A stretch of DNA of 64,000 nucleotides from Pseudomonas capsici (GCF_017165765.1 NZ_JAFGZD010000012.1:62001-126000); one strand, 5' to 3'. Shown: positions 21,701 to 29,184, numbered from the stretch's first letter. Program-made: numbers and translations. The notes: generated from the sequence alone by a model not told the origin.

Positions 21701-22188
21701 ATGATGATCGAGAAACACCAGGCATCCATCAGAATGTGGTGATAGCTGCGCACGAACTGATAGGTATCGGGTGCAATCTTGTACAGCCTGACGCGCATCA
21801 GGGGAGCCTTGGTAAAGTCCAGGCCCTGGGCACGCTCTTCGCTCAACAATTGCTCGAGACGGCCCTGTTGCTCGCCTTCGCTCAGGTGCGACCAGTCTTC
21901 ATAGGTGATTGGCAGTTCGACCTGCTTGTGTACCACCTGCATCGGACGCTTTTGCTGCTTCCAGACGAAAGAAGTGCGCAACAGTTCGTGACGCTCAACC
22001 ACTTGCGCCCAGGCCTGACGGAAAGCGTTCAGGTCGAGGTCGGGCATGACCATGACATGGCGATATTGCAGCAGGTACATCCCCTTTCCGGGGTGCAGCA
22101 GACTGTGAAACAGCAATCCTTGCTGCATGGGAGCCAACGGGTAAATCGCCTCGATGTTGCGCGAAAGTGCTTTGACCTTGTCGTTCAT
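12724..22188 (-). CDS. Siderophore NRPS with three modules: C-A(Dab)-T-C-A-T-C-A-T (3154 aa)
   Basis: This second synthetase adds residues 2-4. Approximate landmarks: C1 HHILMDA near 150, A1 FTSGSTG near 633, T1 1022; C2 HHIVADG 1206, A2 YTSGSTG 1678, T2 2055; C3 HHIIADA 2240, A3 YTSGSTG 2717, T3 3092. C1 opens with IYPLAPMQQGLLFHSLL, typical of C domains that follow an epimerase, which fits the E domain ending the upstream protein. A1 code reads D-I-W-E-L-T-A-D-D with a GPAECSDD motif, which I associate with 2,4-diaminobutyrate (Dab) domains such as that of pyoverdine PvdL. A2 reads D-I-V-Q-I-G-G-V-Y and A3 D-M-P-Q-L-G-A-V-W; both resemble the Gly-like D-I-L-Q-L-G group but I cannot assign them. 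There is no E, TE or obvious docking domain. The gene starts 42 bp after the upstream stop. Confidence 0.93.
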   Translation of the reverse strand: MNDKVKALSRNIEAIYPLAPMQQGLLFHSLLHPGKGMYLLQYRHVMVMPDLDLNAFRQAWAQVVERHELLRTSFVWKQQKRPMQVVHKQVELPITYEDWSHLSEGEQQGRLEQLLSEERAQGLDFTKAPLMRVRLYKIAPDTYQFVRSYHHILMDAWCFSIIMMDFLNGYRAAQEGRRLNLSTPRPYRDFIRWLEAQKPEDHQEFWQQRLAGFDTPNEFGFGHVGRIQGAAEPVEDCVEYLTLEQTQSLQNTAARHGITLNTLVQGAWALLLARYSGDRDLVFGITVAGRPVHMQGMESIVGLFINSLPLRWSWCPDDALGPWLKALQTENLSLREHESVSLADIQRWSEVQRQDLFQSLFVFENAPIASDLRQSQLDYLISDMANRTHTNYPVTVVIVPGERLHLQLTYQTDWFLREEIEQMLRHFRALLLNMGEALSEKPETPLHHLAMLDEQEIALQQQVWAGGGLAADEQLLQPLYIERLQQQVRKTPERVAIVHGEQSLTFDQLNRAANRLARHLRAQGVKSDDLIAVFDERGLDLVVMIVATLKAGAGWLPLDPRNPPQRLAQVLRQSRTPLLIHSAGQGELAMEAVELLEQPLKSVLYDSSALGSYSDDDLNIPVHDSSLAYCIFTSGSTGTPKGAMVAHAGMLNNILGKLPGLGLDANDVIAQTAPQCFDISVWQTLAGMVLGARTVILGDCVVQNPDDLAAAIERHGISILEAVPSLMQSLLDAGLDRSRLRWVLATGEALPPALARRWFERYPAIPLMNAYGPAECSDDVAFHPLLERLPEQRINVPIGRATLNNRLYLLNADLQPIPAGAVGEIFVAGVGVGRGYMADPARTAAVFLPDPIANDGSRLYRTGDLARFLPNGDLEYVGRTDHQVKIRGHRIELDEIEACLTRYPGVREAVVVARDDQQRSKVLVAYVVADTQPGIEALREHVLGNLPPYMIPSAFMFLERFPLNGNGKIDRKSLPAPDFAAQSQARYVAPSSELQSQMVEAWQSVLGLDQVGVEDNFFELGGHSLLATQLIGLIGKLSGKDLPLRIVFERPTIAAMADWLENRTDTAQSAPTRLPRPEKLPLSFAQQRLWFLQQLDPQSPAYNLAGAVRLTGALNIADLQRALQSVLDQHEVLRTGFIGEAEGPSQVILARTELELPLIDVQSEEALHDLLRQDAMMPFDLQAAPLLRARLYRLAPEAFVLSLNCHHIVADGWSLQLIIDGLCKQYRHLRQGLSTEAPVMSMQYADYALWQRQWMNSKACEQELGFWREQLAGELPVLELAADFPRPAQASQNGGRVEQRLPEALTARLRAFSARHGWSNFTPMLAAFQLLLRSRSGEDDIIVGVPVANRHHAALQPLVGCFVNTLVYRKKLSGERSLLQLMTELQALSVSVQSHQDLPFDYLIEQLGVARQVSYNPLFQVMFNYFPGNALERFELTDVIAEPLDNRPDSALCDLHLDVRDSEHGISLSLQYSSDLFREQTVQTMAEQYLALLEALLDQPEKALGELVWQPAERALARLDGPEVDGRQDILQAFELQVARQPDAIAVLAGDQRLTYAELNQAAERLAAALQAHGVGIEDRVAFNLPRDARLPTAMLGILKAGAAYVPLAEDTPPERGRYILDAAQPRICLGTAASLETLAEWNSGVPLLDIDALSSTDTLRTPAWMADQLAYVLYTSGSTGKPKGVAISRGNLMNLMLAVGQVLPLTARDRVLALTTATFDIAIVELLLPLAHGASILLADREQARDPQAIDQLLEASQPTVMQATPATWRMLVAHTSRSWQGVRAISGGEALPCALAEAIEGRGARVINGYGPTEATVYSTFEVRNGNESGVEVPIGQPVANTAAYVLDADLQPVAAGVPGELYLAGANLGRGYFAAARLTAAAFLPDPFVTGARMYRTGDRVRRNSNGSLDYLGRLDFQVKLRGFRIELGEIEALLARIAGVREAAVVLLGNGEAARLVGYYAGDAQDEALLRETLAAQLPDYMLPSQFVHLETLPLSPSGKVDRKALPEPLQRDGRRSALSGEWEQELARLWEELLGSSDIGAEDNFFALGGHSLLAARLVARIAEQHGRRLPLRTLFEHPVLRDLAAQLAATSVESEGILRPFKEPLAPLHFTQQRLWFLDRLQGDTQAYHLSLALRLDAVLQLALLEQALTQLVSRQHSLRTVFSDTADGARQRVEAQAAVQVSIEPLESDEHSPAFARKLSQEAQRAFDLTSSPLFRVRVYQGQGRSVLQVTLHHIIADARSLEIFFNELQLIYQALLEGRSACLPKLPLQFSDIAASWQAPAGQALIESQLEYWRQTLAGEPPVLNLPTDLPRPAEQGYKGQRLRFDLPAALVEQLRETAQRHGLTAFAPLLAAWKTLLARHSGQREIWMGLPVAHRHQAHTDNLIGYFATTQVLRSSIDPLQSVEQFWQQLQATHLAAQQHGDVPFERLVEALQVRRDLSHTPLFQALFNLIQRDVAASVEQHFAGAAVQRLNVESDSALVDIGLHIEQHGDDWQCVLEYNTDLFLPHTAQRYADEYRYLLEGMLKQPEARLWDIDLANADHALDERPWNLPAQALQREVDLIARFERQVQLTPEALAVDCQDQQWTYAQLNARSNRLAHWLRARGVGTDDLIAVCLTRGPWLLPTLLAIHKAGAAYLPLDPQHPAERLRFIIGHARPARVLGESLSAEALKGVDKDLIDQLSLDDYSAENLALPVNPQQRAYVIYTSGSTGTPKGVQVTRDNLSNLLAGLDRQLPLGASDVWLASTTYAFDMCKPELFLPLVNGAALLLARREQVVDGHQLFALLRRATVFQATPAGWQILLETGHADWPAIRGLIGGEAVPGELVTELRSRGVTLINAYGPTETTVWSTTQALQEVPNGVADIGSPLLNTRCYVLDEMLRPVPLGTTGELYIAGSGVTRGYQHAPAITASAYLPDPYASEPGSRMYRTGDLVRRRNDGRLAYVGRSDFQVKVRGFRIEPGEIESLLRRYPGVEEAVVMIDARSQSLFAWLQTPSPVDQAALRRHLEGLLPGYMIPAGFIEQPRFALNANGKIDRKSLPVPQPVALEGVAPRNELEQQLAEIWQELLEVPQVGVFNSFFELGGHSLLAMRLMTRVENRFGIKIELRSLFHNPTIAALAEQIEKPQGPSTDEALDEMQRLLSEMEE

Positions 22189-22230
22189 GCTGACGGTATC
22201 CGAACCTTTAATGTAGGGGACGCAGGGTTG

Positions 22231-25200
22231 TCACTGCTCAAGCTGTTCGAGCAGCCCCAGGAATTCATCGTCGGACAGGCCTGAGTCAGCGAAGTCCGAA
22301 GCCGTGGCGCGACCAGCCTCTGGCGACAGGCAGTGCTCCAGCAAGGCATCGATCTGTTGCACAAACTGCTGCGCCAATCCGTTTACCAGTGCCTCATCGT
22401 GAACATGTGGGGCATAACGCCATTCGATATGCAGCCGCCCTTCGTTCTCCAGCACCGTCACATCCAGCCAGTGGGTGCGGCGGGTATCGTCGGCACGCAT
22501 GCCAGGGCAGATCGGCCGGGACAGGCGCCACAGACGGGAGGCTCCCAGCCATTGATCGACACGGCCCAGATAGTTGAAGGTCAGCAGCGAGGCTGCGCCC
22601 AGGCCGTGAGCCGGGTCCTGGCGCAACAGGCCGTAGCCGATGCCTTGCTCGGGTACGCGGCGCAGCGCTTCCTTGGCACCGATGATCGAGGATTCGAGGT
22701 CCCAGGAGGTGCTGACCGCCAGAGGGTAACGACTGGTGTGCCAGCCCACCGAACGGGACAGGTCGGGAGCTTGCTCCCAGCCGCTACGACCATGACTTTC
22801 CAGCTCAAGAGTGACCCGCTCACGGCCTTGCCATTGACCGATGACACCGGCCAGTGCCGCCACCAGCAGGTCCTGAACCTGGGTGCCGTAGGCTGAGTGG
22901 CAGTCACCCTGCAGCCGTTGCGTCTGCTCGACCGAAAGTTGTGTGTCCAGCGTGCGGCTCTGGCCGTACTCATTGCTCTGCTCAAGGACTACGCCTTCAG
23001 CAACCAGTTGCTCGCGCCAGTAATCCACTTGAGCCAGGACTTCAGGCTCGCTGCGATGGCGCTGCAAGGCTTCGCTCCATACATGGAAGCCCGCCGAAAC
23101 GGCTGGCAGCGCAAGATTCGGTTGCAGGTACAGGCTTTCCAGCTCTTCCAGCAGCACCTGCCAGGACACCGCATCCACCAGCAGGTGATGAGCCGTGCAC
23201 AGCAGCTCCCGGCTTTGCGAGAAATACACCCAGCGGATCAAGGGTGCCCGATCCAGGCTGAAACCCTGTTGCCAGCGTTGCAGCAAGGCTTCATTCAGAG
23301 GCTCGTCCTCCACCTGCAGCAGTGCTTCGACCTGTTTCTCGGAAAAGGCCTGATAGCGTTGCTGCCAGCCGTTTTGCGCGGCCTCGAAGGTCAGGCGCAA
23401 GCTGGCATGACGCTTGAGCAAGGCGCCCAGGGCCTGAATAAAAGGCGCCTGATCCAGCGGCTCGTCCAGCGCCAGCAACAGCGACTGGTTCCAGTAGCCG
23501 GGCTGGCTTTGCTGCTGGGCAAAGAACCAGTCCTGAATCGGCGTCAGGGCAAAGGCCGCGGTGGGCTCAAGTGCCGCAGAAGTGGCGTTCGCATTGGCCG
23601 CGCCAAGGTCAACCACCTGCTCTGCCCAGCCACGCACGGTGGGGAATTCGAAGATCTGCTTGGGCTTGAGTTGCAGGCGCTGCTGCTTGGCCTTGGCGAT
23701 GATCTGCAAGCTCAGGATCGAGTCGCCGCCCGCCGTGAAGAAGTTATCGTCGACACTCAGTTGCGGCTTGTCGAGAATCTCACGGGCGATGTCCAGCAGA
23801 CGTTTTTCGAGCTTGCTGCGCGGTGTCTGCGCCACTCGCGCCAGGGCCCGCACGCTTTGCTCGGCAAACAGTTGCTTGGGCGTCATCAGAATCTGTTGCT
23901 GACGCGCCAGGGCAATGATTTGCAAACCGAGAATGGAATCGCCGCCGTGGGCGAAGAAGTTATCGTCCGGGCCAAGTTCCGGCTTGCCGAGCAAGGTCCG
24001 CCAGATATCCAGCAAGGTGCTTTCGACGGCGTTCAACGGTTGATCGTCTGTCGATTCTGCAGCAGACGACTGAACCGACTCCTGACTGGCAAGAGCGATC
24101 AAGGCCTGACGATCGACCTTGCCGTTGGCCAGCAAGGTAAAGCCTTCAAGGCAATGCCACTGGGCTGGCTGCATGTAGTCCGGCAGTTGCGTTTGCAGAG
24201 CCTCCTGGATTGTGGCCAGGGCGTCTGGCGGCGCAACCACAAAGGCCACCAGACGATTGCCGGTCAAAGGCGCAGGAATATTCAGCACCCGGGCATCGCT
24301 GACCTGCGCCATGGCACGCAACTGGGCCGCCACTTCTGCCGGCTCGACCCTGTAACCACGAATCTTGACCTGCTCATCGAGCCGCCCGAGAAATTCGACT
24401 TGCCCCTGATGATTGAGGCGTACCCGGTCGCCGGTGCGATAACCATGCTCAGCAAAGCGCGCATGATCCGCATCCGGCGCACTGAGATAACCCGGCGAGA
24501 CCGTCGCACCCTGAATGTACAGCTCACCGCTGACACCCATCGGCAACAGCGCGCCTGCGGGAGAACGAACGCTGATTTGAACGTTGGCCAGGGGTCGTCC
24601 TAACGGCGCAGCAGCGCTGCCCTCCACTTCATGGGTCAGGACGCCGATTGTGGTTTCGCTGGGGCCGTAGTGGTTGACGATGCGCAGGTCCGTTTTCAGG
24701 GTACGCAAACGGTTGATCAGCTCATGACCCAGCGCTTCGCCGCCCGTGACCAGACACTGGCGTGGCAGCAGGCGTTGCGGATCCGTGGCGACCAGCAAGG
24801 CATTGAGATGTGAAGGCACGATCTTCAGCAGATCGACAGGCTCGCGCTCCAGCACGGCCGCCAGTTCTTCTGCATCGAAAGCCAGCTCTTCCGCCAGCAG
24901 GCGCAGGCGGCGACCGCTGAGCAAGGCACCGAACAGGGCTGTATGCCCAAGGTCGGTCGCGCAACTGGCGAGGCTGGCCAGACTGGCATCGGCGCTGAGG
25001 TTCAGGCGTTCAAGGCAGCCAGTCACGTAATGGATCAGGTTGCTCTGGCTGACTTTCACCCCTTTTGGCTTGCCGCTGGAACCCGAGGTGTAGACCACGT
25101 AAGCCGTCAGATCTGCCGCCAGGGCACCGCGCAGCGGCGCATCGCTGAATAATGGCGCAGCCGGAATTGGCAACCAGCGCACCGGCTCCGGCAACCACTC

Positions 25201-27039
25201 TGGGCGTGGGCCTTCGCCAACCAGCACCTTGGGCGCAGCATCCTGGCAGATATCCTGCAGACGCGACGCTGGCCATTGCGGATCGAGGGCCAGATAAGCT
25301 GCACCGCTCTGCCAGGCCGCGAGCATATGCATCACCAGTTCGCGACTGCGTGGCAGGCACAAGGCAATCCGCTCGCCGGCCAGATCCAGCCCCAGGCGCT
25401 CGCCACGGGCAACCACGGCACGACCCAGTTCGGCATAGTTGAGCGTGCCCTGCTCATCCTGCAACGCAATCGATCCGGGTTTTAGCGCGCACTGCTGAGT
25501 GAAAGCCTGCCAGGCATTGCTGACGGCCAGCGGAACGTCCTCGCCCTTGAGCAACGACTGCTGTTCCACAGGCAGCCAGTCCAGCTCGGCAAAGGGCACT
25601 TCGGGCTGTTCGAGAACGGCATGTACCAGGGCTACGAACTGGTCCCGATAACGCTCGACGGTCTGATGCAAGTACAACGCCTTGCTGTAGCGCCACCGGC
25701 AAAGGAAACCCTCTTCCTCGTCGATGACCACCATGTTCAGCTCGTGGGCTGCGCCACGCTGCTCCGAGAGCAAACGATCGACATACTGCTCGAAAGGCGC
25801 GATGCGCTCCTTGTTGAGGGTGAACATATGCTGGAACAGCGGCGCCCTGCCCATCTGCCGCGGCAGGTCCAGCTGTTTGACCAGCCGCGAGAACGGATAG
25901 TGGCGGTGCTGGAGTGCCTGTTTGACGGTGGCGTCCACCTGCTTTGCCCAGTCGCCACTGGACAGATCACGGCGCAGACGGCAGCGGATCGGCAGTGGAT
26001 TGACCAGATAGCCCGGCAGGTTGAGGTGTTCACGGCGCAAACGCCAGCCGCTGGGAGTTCCCAGCACGAAGTCGTCCTGCCCGGACAGCACGCCGAGAAA
26101 CTGCTGGAACAGCGAGAACCAGAACACATAAGGCGTTACCCCCAGACCGCGGGCAACTGCGCGGATTCTGGCGGTAACCGCAGGATCGAAACGCACCGAC
26201 AATTCACCGCCCTTGAAGGCCTGATTGCTGCCATAAGGGAAATCGGTCGGCAACTCCAGGGCCGGGACTTCGGCCAGTTGTGCCTGCCACCATGCCAACT
26301 CTTCGGGTTCGGCCGCTTCGCTGCGGATATGCAGGTCACTGCAATAATCGCGATACGCATCGGGATTTACAGAAGGCAGCGACTGTCCTGCGAGCAAGGC
26401 GAACAACTCGTTGAGTACGGTGTAGAAAGTGGCCAGATCCGCAGCGATATGATGGATCACCAGCAATACGCTGTATTCGGTAGCCTCGCCTTTCGAGTTG
26501 CTCAACAGGACGACACGACTGACCTCGGCTGCTTCCAGGTTGAACGGCTTATCGGCCAGAGCGGTGATGTGTTGCTGCAGGGTATCGGCATCTGCGGCCT
26601 GCAATGCCACACGTTGCAAGGGCTGGATCTGCTCGCGATGGCTCCATTGCAGCAACTCGCCATTACGTTCTGCATAGGCCGTACACAACATCGGATAGCG
26701 TTGCTGCACCGTGCCCCAGGCTTCCTGCAGACGCTCGGGCAAGTCTGCAGTGACGAATTGCGCCTTGATGCGTCCGGCATAAGCGATGTTGTAGGCGCAG
26801 TTGTCGGGCTCCAGACGCTGTAGAAACCAGAGGGCCTGCTCGTTATCCGTCAATGGACGGGCATCGAAATAATCGGGATTCTGTTGCAGCCAGTGCAGCA
26901 CCTCAGGGCTCCTGGCCTGCAGCTCTGCTACCAGCTCATCGTTCAAGGCGCCCTGGGATCCGTGGGCAATGGCTAACTGGCCTTCGGCTATAGACAGGCG
27001 AATTCCGCGCAGCCAGCAGCGATGCATCAGGCGATCCAT
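22231..27039 (-). CDS. Siderophore NRPS, first module in this window: docking-C-A(Asp)-T-T-E (1602 aa)
   Basis: The N-terminal 50-60 residues resemble TubC-type docking domains (LRGIRLSIAEGQLAI, then GALNDELVAEL). Next come C (HHIAADL near 195; the usual Gly is Leu), A (YTSGSSG near 653), two carrier domains in a row (GGDSI near 1032 and 1105) and an epimerase (HHLLVDAVSW near 1283, NYLGRVD later). The A code reads D-L-T-K-V-G-H-I, an established Asp code. The product should be D-Asp or, with the adjacent stand-alone hydroxylase, D-beta-hydroxy-Asp. The start has a good AAAGGA Shine-Dalgarno 5-6 bases upstream. It lies 66 bp after the hydroxylase gene. If it is the loading module, the C domain would acylate Asp with a fatty acid, as in corrugatin-type siderophores; the docking domain instead hints at an upstream partner protein not seen here. 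Confidence 0.92.
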   Translation of the reverse strand: MDRLMHRCWLRGIRLSIAEGQLAIAHGSQGALNDELVAELQARSPEVLHWLQQNPDYFDARPLTDNEQALWFLQRLEPDNCAYNIAYAGRIKAQFVTADLPERLQEAWGTVQQRYPMLCTAYAERNGELLQWSHREQIQPLQRVALQAADADTLQQHITALADKPFNLEAAEVSRVVLLSNSKGEATEYSVLLVIHHIAADLATFYTVLNELFALLAGQSLPSVNPDAYRDYCSDLHIRSEAAEPEELAWWQAQLAEVPALELPTDFPYGSNQAFKGGELSVRFDPAVTARIRAVARGLGVTPYVFWFSLFQQFLGVLSGQDDFVLGTPSGWRLRREHLNLPGYLVNPLPIRCRLRRDLSSGDWAKQVDATVKQALQHRHYPFSRLVKQLDLPRQMGRAPLFQHMFTLNKERIAPFEQYVDRLLSEQRGAAHELNMVVIDEEEGFLCRWRYSKALYLHQTVERYRDQFVALVHAVLEQPEVPFAELDWLPVEQQSLLKGEDVPLAVSNAWQAFTQQCALKPGSIALQDEQGTLNYAELGRAVVARGERLGLDLAGERIALCLPRSRELVMHMLAAWQSGAAYLALDPQWPASRLQDICQDAAPKVLVGEGPRPEWLPEPVRWLPIPAAPLFSDAPLRGALAADLTAYVVYTSGSSGKPKGVKVSQSNLIHYVTGCLERLNLSADASLASLASCATDLGHTALFGALLSGRRLRLLAEELAFDAEELAAVLEREPVDLLKIVPSHLNALLVATDPQRLLPRQCLVTGGEALGHELINRLRTLKTDLRIVNHYGPSETTIGVLTHEVEGSAAAPLGRPLANVQISVRSPAGALLPMGVSGELYIQGATVSPGYLSAPDADHARFAEHGYRTGDRVRLNHQGQVEFLGRLDEQVKIRGYRVEPAEVAAQLRAMAQVSDARVLNIPAPLTGNRLVAFVVAPPDALATIQEALQTQLPDYMQPAQWHCLEGFTLLANGKVDRQALIALASQESVQSSAAESTDDQPLNAVESTLLDIWRTLLGKPELGPDDNFFAHGGDSILGLQIIALARQQQILMTPKQLFAEQSVRALARVAQTPRSKLEKRLLDIAREILDKPQLSVDDNFFTAGGDSILSLQIIAKAKQQRLQLKPKQIFEFPTVRGWAEQVVDLGAANANATSAALEPTAAFALTPIQDWFFAQQQSQPGYWNQSLLLALDEPLDQAPFIQALGALLKRHASLRLTFEAAQNGWQQRYQAFSEKQVEALLQVEDEPLNEALLQRWQQGFSLDRAPLIRWVYFSQSRELLCTAHHLLVDAVSWQVLLEELESLYLQPNLALPAVSAGFHVWSEALQRHRSEPEVLAQVDYWREQLVAEGVVLEQSNEYGQSRTLDTQLSVEQTQRLQGDCHSAYGTQVQDLLVAALAGVIGQWQGRERVTLELESHGRSGWEQAPDLSRSVGWHTSRYPLAVSTSWDLESSIIGAKEALRRVPEQGIGYGLLRQDPAHGLGAASLLTFNYLGRVDQWLGASRLWRLSRPICPGMRADDTRRTHWLDVTVLENEGRLHIEWRYAPHVHDEALVNGLAQQFVQQIDALLEHCLSPEAGRATASDFADSGLSDDEFLGLLEQLEQ

Positions 27040-27105
27040 TTGTTGTCCTTTTTCTACTTGTTCGAAGTAAGCCGTCTATTGCGACAGCTTTCCAAAAGAG
27101 AGTGC

Positions 27106-28095
27106 TCAGCTTGCCGAAGCAGGCTCCGCCATGGCGACCACGACCTTGCGTGCGCCCTGGAATGTCGAGCGGCCATGGGCCACCAGCATGTTGTCGAGCA
27201 TCAGTACGTCACCGGCCTGCCAGGGAAAACTGACCTGGCAGCGCTGGAGAACAGCGCGTACATGCTCAAGAGCTTCCAGCTCGATGGGTGAACCGTCGCC
27301 GTAAAACACGTTACGTGGCACGCCTTCTTCGCCAACGATGGAAATCAGCGTCTCGCGTACCGCCGGTGCAAGATTGGAGATATGAAACAGGTGCGCCTGA
27401 TTGAACCAGACCCATTCACCGGACACCGGATGCCGGGCAACGGCCTGGCAGACCTGGCGAGTGGAAAGCTCACCCTCTTCATTCCACTCGAAGTCGATAT
27501 TGCTGGCCTTGCAGTACTGCTCGACCTGGGCTCGATCCTCGGTGCTGAAAGCCTGTTGCCATGGCAGATCCAGGCCATTGCCGTAGTTGCGCACATACAT
27601 CAGACGCTTGTCGGCAAAACGCTGGCGAATGACCGGATCGAGCTGTCGATAGACCTCGCGACTGTCGGCAATCGGGGTTTCACCCCCCACCTCGGATGCC
27701 TGTACGCAATGAAACCAGATCTTCATCGGCCAGTTCAGGGAATAGGACTGTTCGTTGTGCAGCGGGATGACCTGATGGGCCGGGTACTCGGTGGAGGTAT
27801 AGACGCGGTTGTTGAGTTTGGTACGCGGTGTGGAAGCGTAGTCGTAGGTCAGCAGCTCATGGCCGAAGCTGCTGGCGAAGGCTTCAAAATCGGCTTCGCC
27901 CTTGAAGGCAAAACCGCGAAACAGAACACCGCCGGCACGCGGCAGTTCAGCATCGACCACCTGCTGGATCTGCTCGCGATGGGCTTGCCAGGTATCACCG
28001 GCAGCAGGTGCCTGAAAGATGAACGGCAGGGTCAGTTCGCTCCCTTGGGAAACCTCCGTGGATTGAACCTGTGTACGTGCCACACCCGTTTCCAT
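27106..28095 (-). CDS. Stand-alone SyrP/TauD-like Fe(II)/2-oxoglutarate aspartyl beta-hydroxylase
   Basis: This protein of 329 aa probably hydroxylates carrier-bound Asp on the siderophore synthetases. The iron-binding residues appear as H-N-E (LHNEQSYS near 112) and a distal His in MLVAHGRS near 305, followed by GARK for 2-oxoglutarate. It is clearly related to the hydroxylase fused to the third synthetase (shared TPI-DSREVYR, LMYVRN, RQVC-A, VFYGDGS blocks). I chose the ATG at 28095 because GAGGGG lies about 6 bases upstream; a GTG at 28140 in the same frame would add 15 residues but has no such site. Stand-alone enzymes of this class (T-beta-H-Asp) are reported to give L-erythro beta-hydroxyaspartate, the fused class L-threo. 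It is the first gene after the candidate Fur box and precedes an Asp module. Confidence 0.88.
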   Translation of the reverse strand: METGVARTQVQSTEVSQGSELTLPFIFQAPAAGDTWQAHREQIQQVVDAELPRAGGVLFRGFAFKGEADFEAFASSFGHELLTYDYASTPRTKLNNRVYTSTEYPAHQVIPLHNEQSYSLNWPMKIWFHCVQASEVGGETPIADSREVYRQLDPVIRQRFADKRLMYVRNYGNGLDLPWQQAFSTEDRAQVEQYCKASNIDFEWNEEGELSTRQVCQAVARHPVSGEWVWFNQAHLFHISNLAPAVRETLISIVGEEGVPRNVFYGDGSPIELEALEHVRAVLQRCQVSFPWQAGDVLMLDNMLVAHGRSTFQGARKVVVAMAEPASAS

Positions 28096-28171
28096 TTGAA
28101 ACCCCTCGCCATCCCGATATGCGTATTTTTTGGAGAGCACAAACTAATACAAACGAGTACCAACATCAATA

Positions 28172-28190
28172 GAGAATGATTGTCATTTAT
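28172..28190. promoter_or_regulatory. Candidate Fur box upstream of the hydroxylase-NRPS operon
   Basis: The 19 bases GAGAATGATTGTCATTTAT match the Fur consensus GATAATGATAATCATTATC at about 13 of 19 positions, including the core AATGAT and TCATT. The site lies about 77 bp upstream of the hydroxylase ATG (28095), in the gap between the binding-protein gene and the biosynthetic genes. This suggests the biosynthetic block has its own iron-repressed promoter in addition to any read-through from the importer genes. Confidence 0.6.
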
Positions 28191-28216
28191 GACATTTGTA
28201 TCAAATCGGACACATT

Positions 28217-29161
28217 TCATCTGGCCTGCAGGACACTCTCCCGCTCACCGATATGCGACATCAACAGATAGGCCGATCCCAACAGGCCTTGCATCGTATC
28301 GGCATAGCGGCTGCGGTTCAGATACAGGAACTGGCGATTCTTGACCGCAAAAAGATTCTGCCATTGTGGCGACTGTCGGAAGGCAGCCGTGCTGGTCTCC
28401 GAATCTAGCAGCTCTTCATATGTATCAATAATGAAATCACTGTTGAAGTCGCCAATACGCTCCAGACTGTAGGGCACGTTCTGCCTTGCGGCGCTGTAAG
28501 CCGGTACACGTCCCAGGCCAAAATCGGCAATGACATCATCCATGCCACCACGACCGATCAACTGGAAACCATCGGTGTAGACCTCCAATGTGGTGACGGT
28601 AATTCGTGATGGGTCCTTGACCCGCTTCTTGAACTCCTTGACCACCCATTGGTACTCGCCCAGCATCTCTTGGTAGCGCTGCTGTTTGCCGACCAGTTCG
28701 GCGAGCTCTTTGGCGTAGGTCTTGATATCGCTTTCCCGTGCAGGCAAGAGCACCACAGGTGCAATCTTGCTGAGCTTTTCCTTGATATCCGCGTGATATG
28801 ACAATCCGACTATCAGGTCGGGCTTCAAGGCGGCAATCGCCTCCAGATCGGGAGCCTGATGCGAGCCGATATATTGAATGCCCGTCACATCGAAACGCTC
28901 CTGGGTGCCGCGAAACAGCACATCGGAAAACAGCTTCTTGCGCCCGGTGGAGCCACACGGCTTGACGCCCAGCTCCAACAGTTGCGTGGTCAGACTGAAA
29001 TCATGCAGAGACACGATGCAATGCGGCGCTACGGGCACTTCGACACGGCCAAAGCTGTTCTCGAATACCCTGGTTTCTGCCGCACTGACCTTTACGGCCA
29101 GTAATGCCAGAGGCACACACAACATGCACGCCACACCCCGGAAAAATCCTTTCACCCGCAC
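28217..29161 (-). CDS. Periplasmic ferric-siderophore binding protein (FecB/FepB-type, class III)
   Basis: This 314-aa protein carries a signal peptide (basic start MRVKGFFRG, hydrophobic stretch, likely cleavage after VSA near residue 27). The body has the features of cluster-8 iron-siderophore binding proteins: an early segment on identifying the ligand (IVSLHDFSLTTQLLELGVKP), then DLEAIAALKPDLIVGL, a long linking helix around 150-175, and a C-terminal lobe ending near a helix. It would capture the ferric siderophore delivered by the divergent TonB receptor and pass it to the FecCD-type permeases encoded immediately upstream, 23 bp away. No lipobox Cys is seen. Confidence 0.88.
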   Translation of the reverse strand: MRVKGFFRGVACMLCVPLALLAVKVSAAETRVFENSFGRVEVPVAPHCIVSLHDFSLTTQLLELGVKPCGSTGRKKLFSDVLFRGTQERFDVTGIQYIGSHQAPDLEAIAALKPDLIVGLSYHADIKEKLSKIAPVVLLPARESDIKTYAKELAELVGKQQRYQEMLGEYQWVVKEFKKRVKDPSRITVTTLEVYTDGFQLIGRGGMDDVIADFGLGRVPAYSAARQNVPYSLERIGDFNSDFIIDTYEELLDSETSTAAFRQSPQWQNLFAVKNRQFLYLNRSRYADTMQGLLGSAYLLMSHIGERESVLQAR

Positions 29162-29184
29162 TTACCCCCAGACAATTTTGTTTT

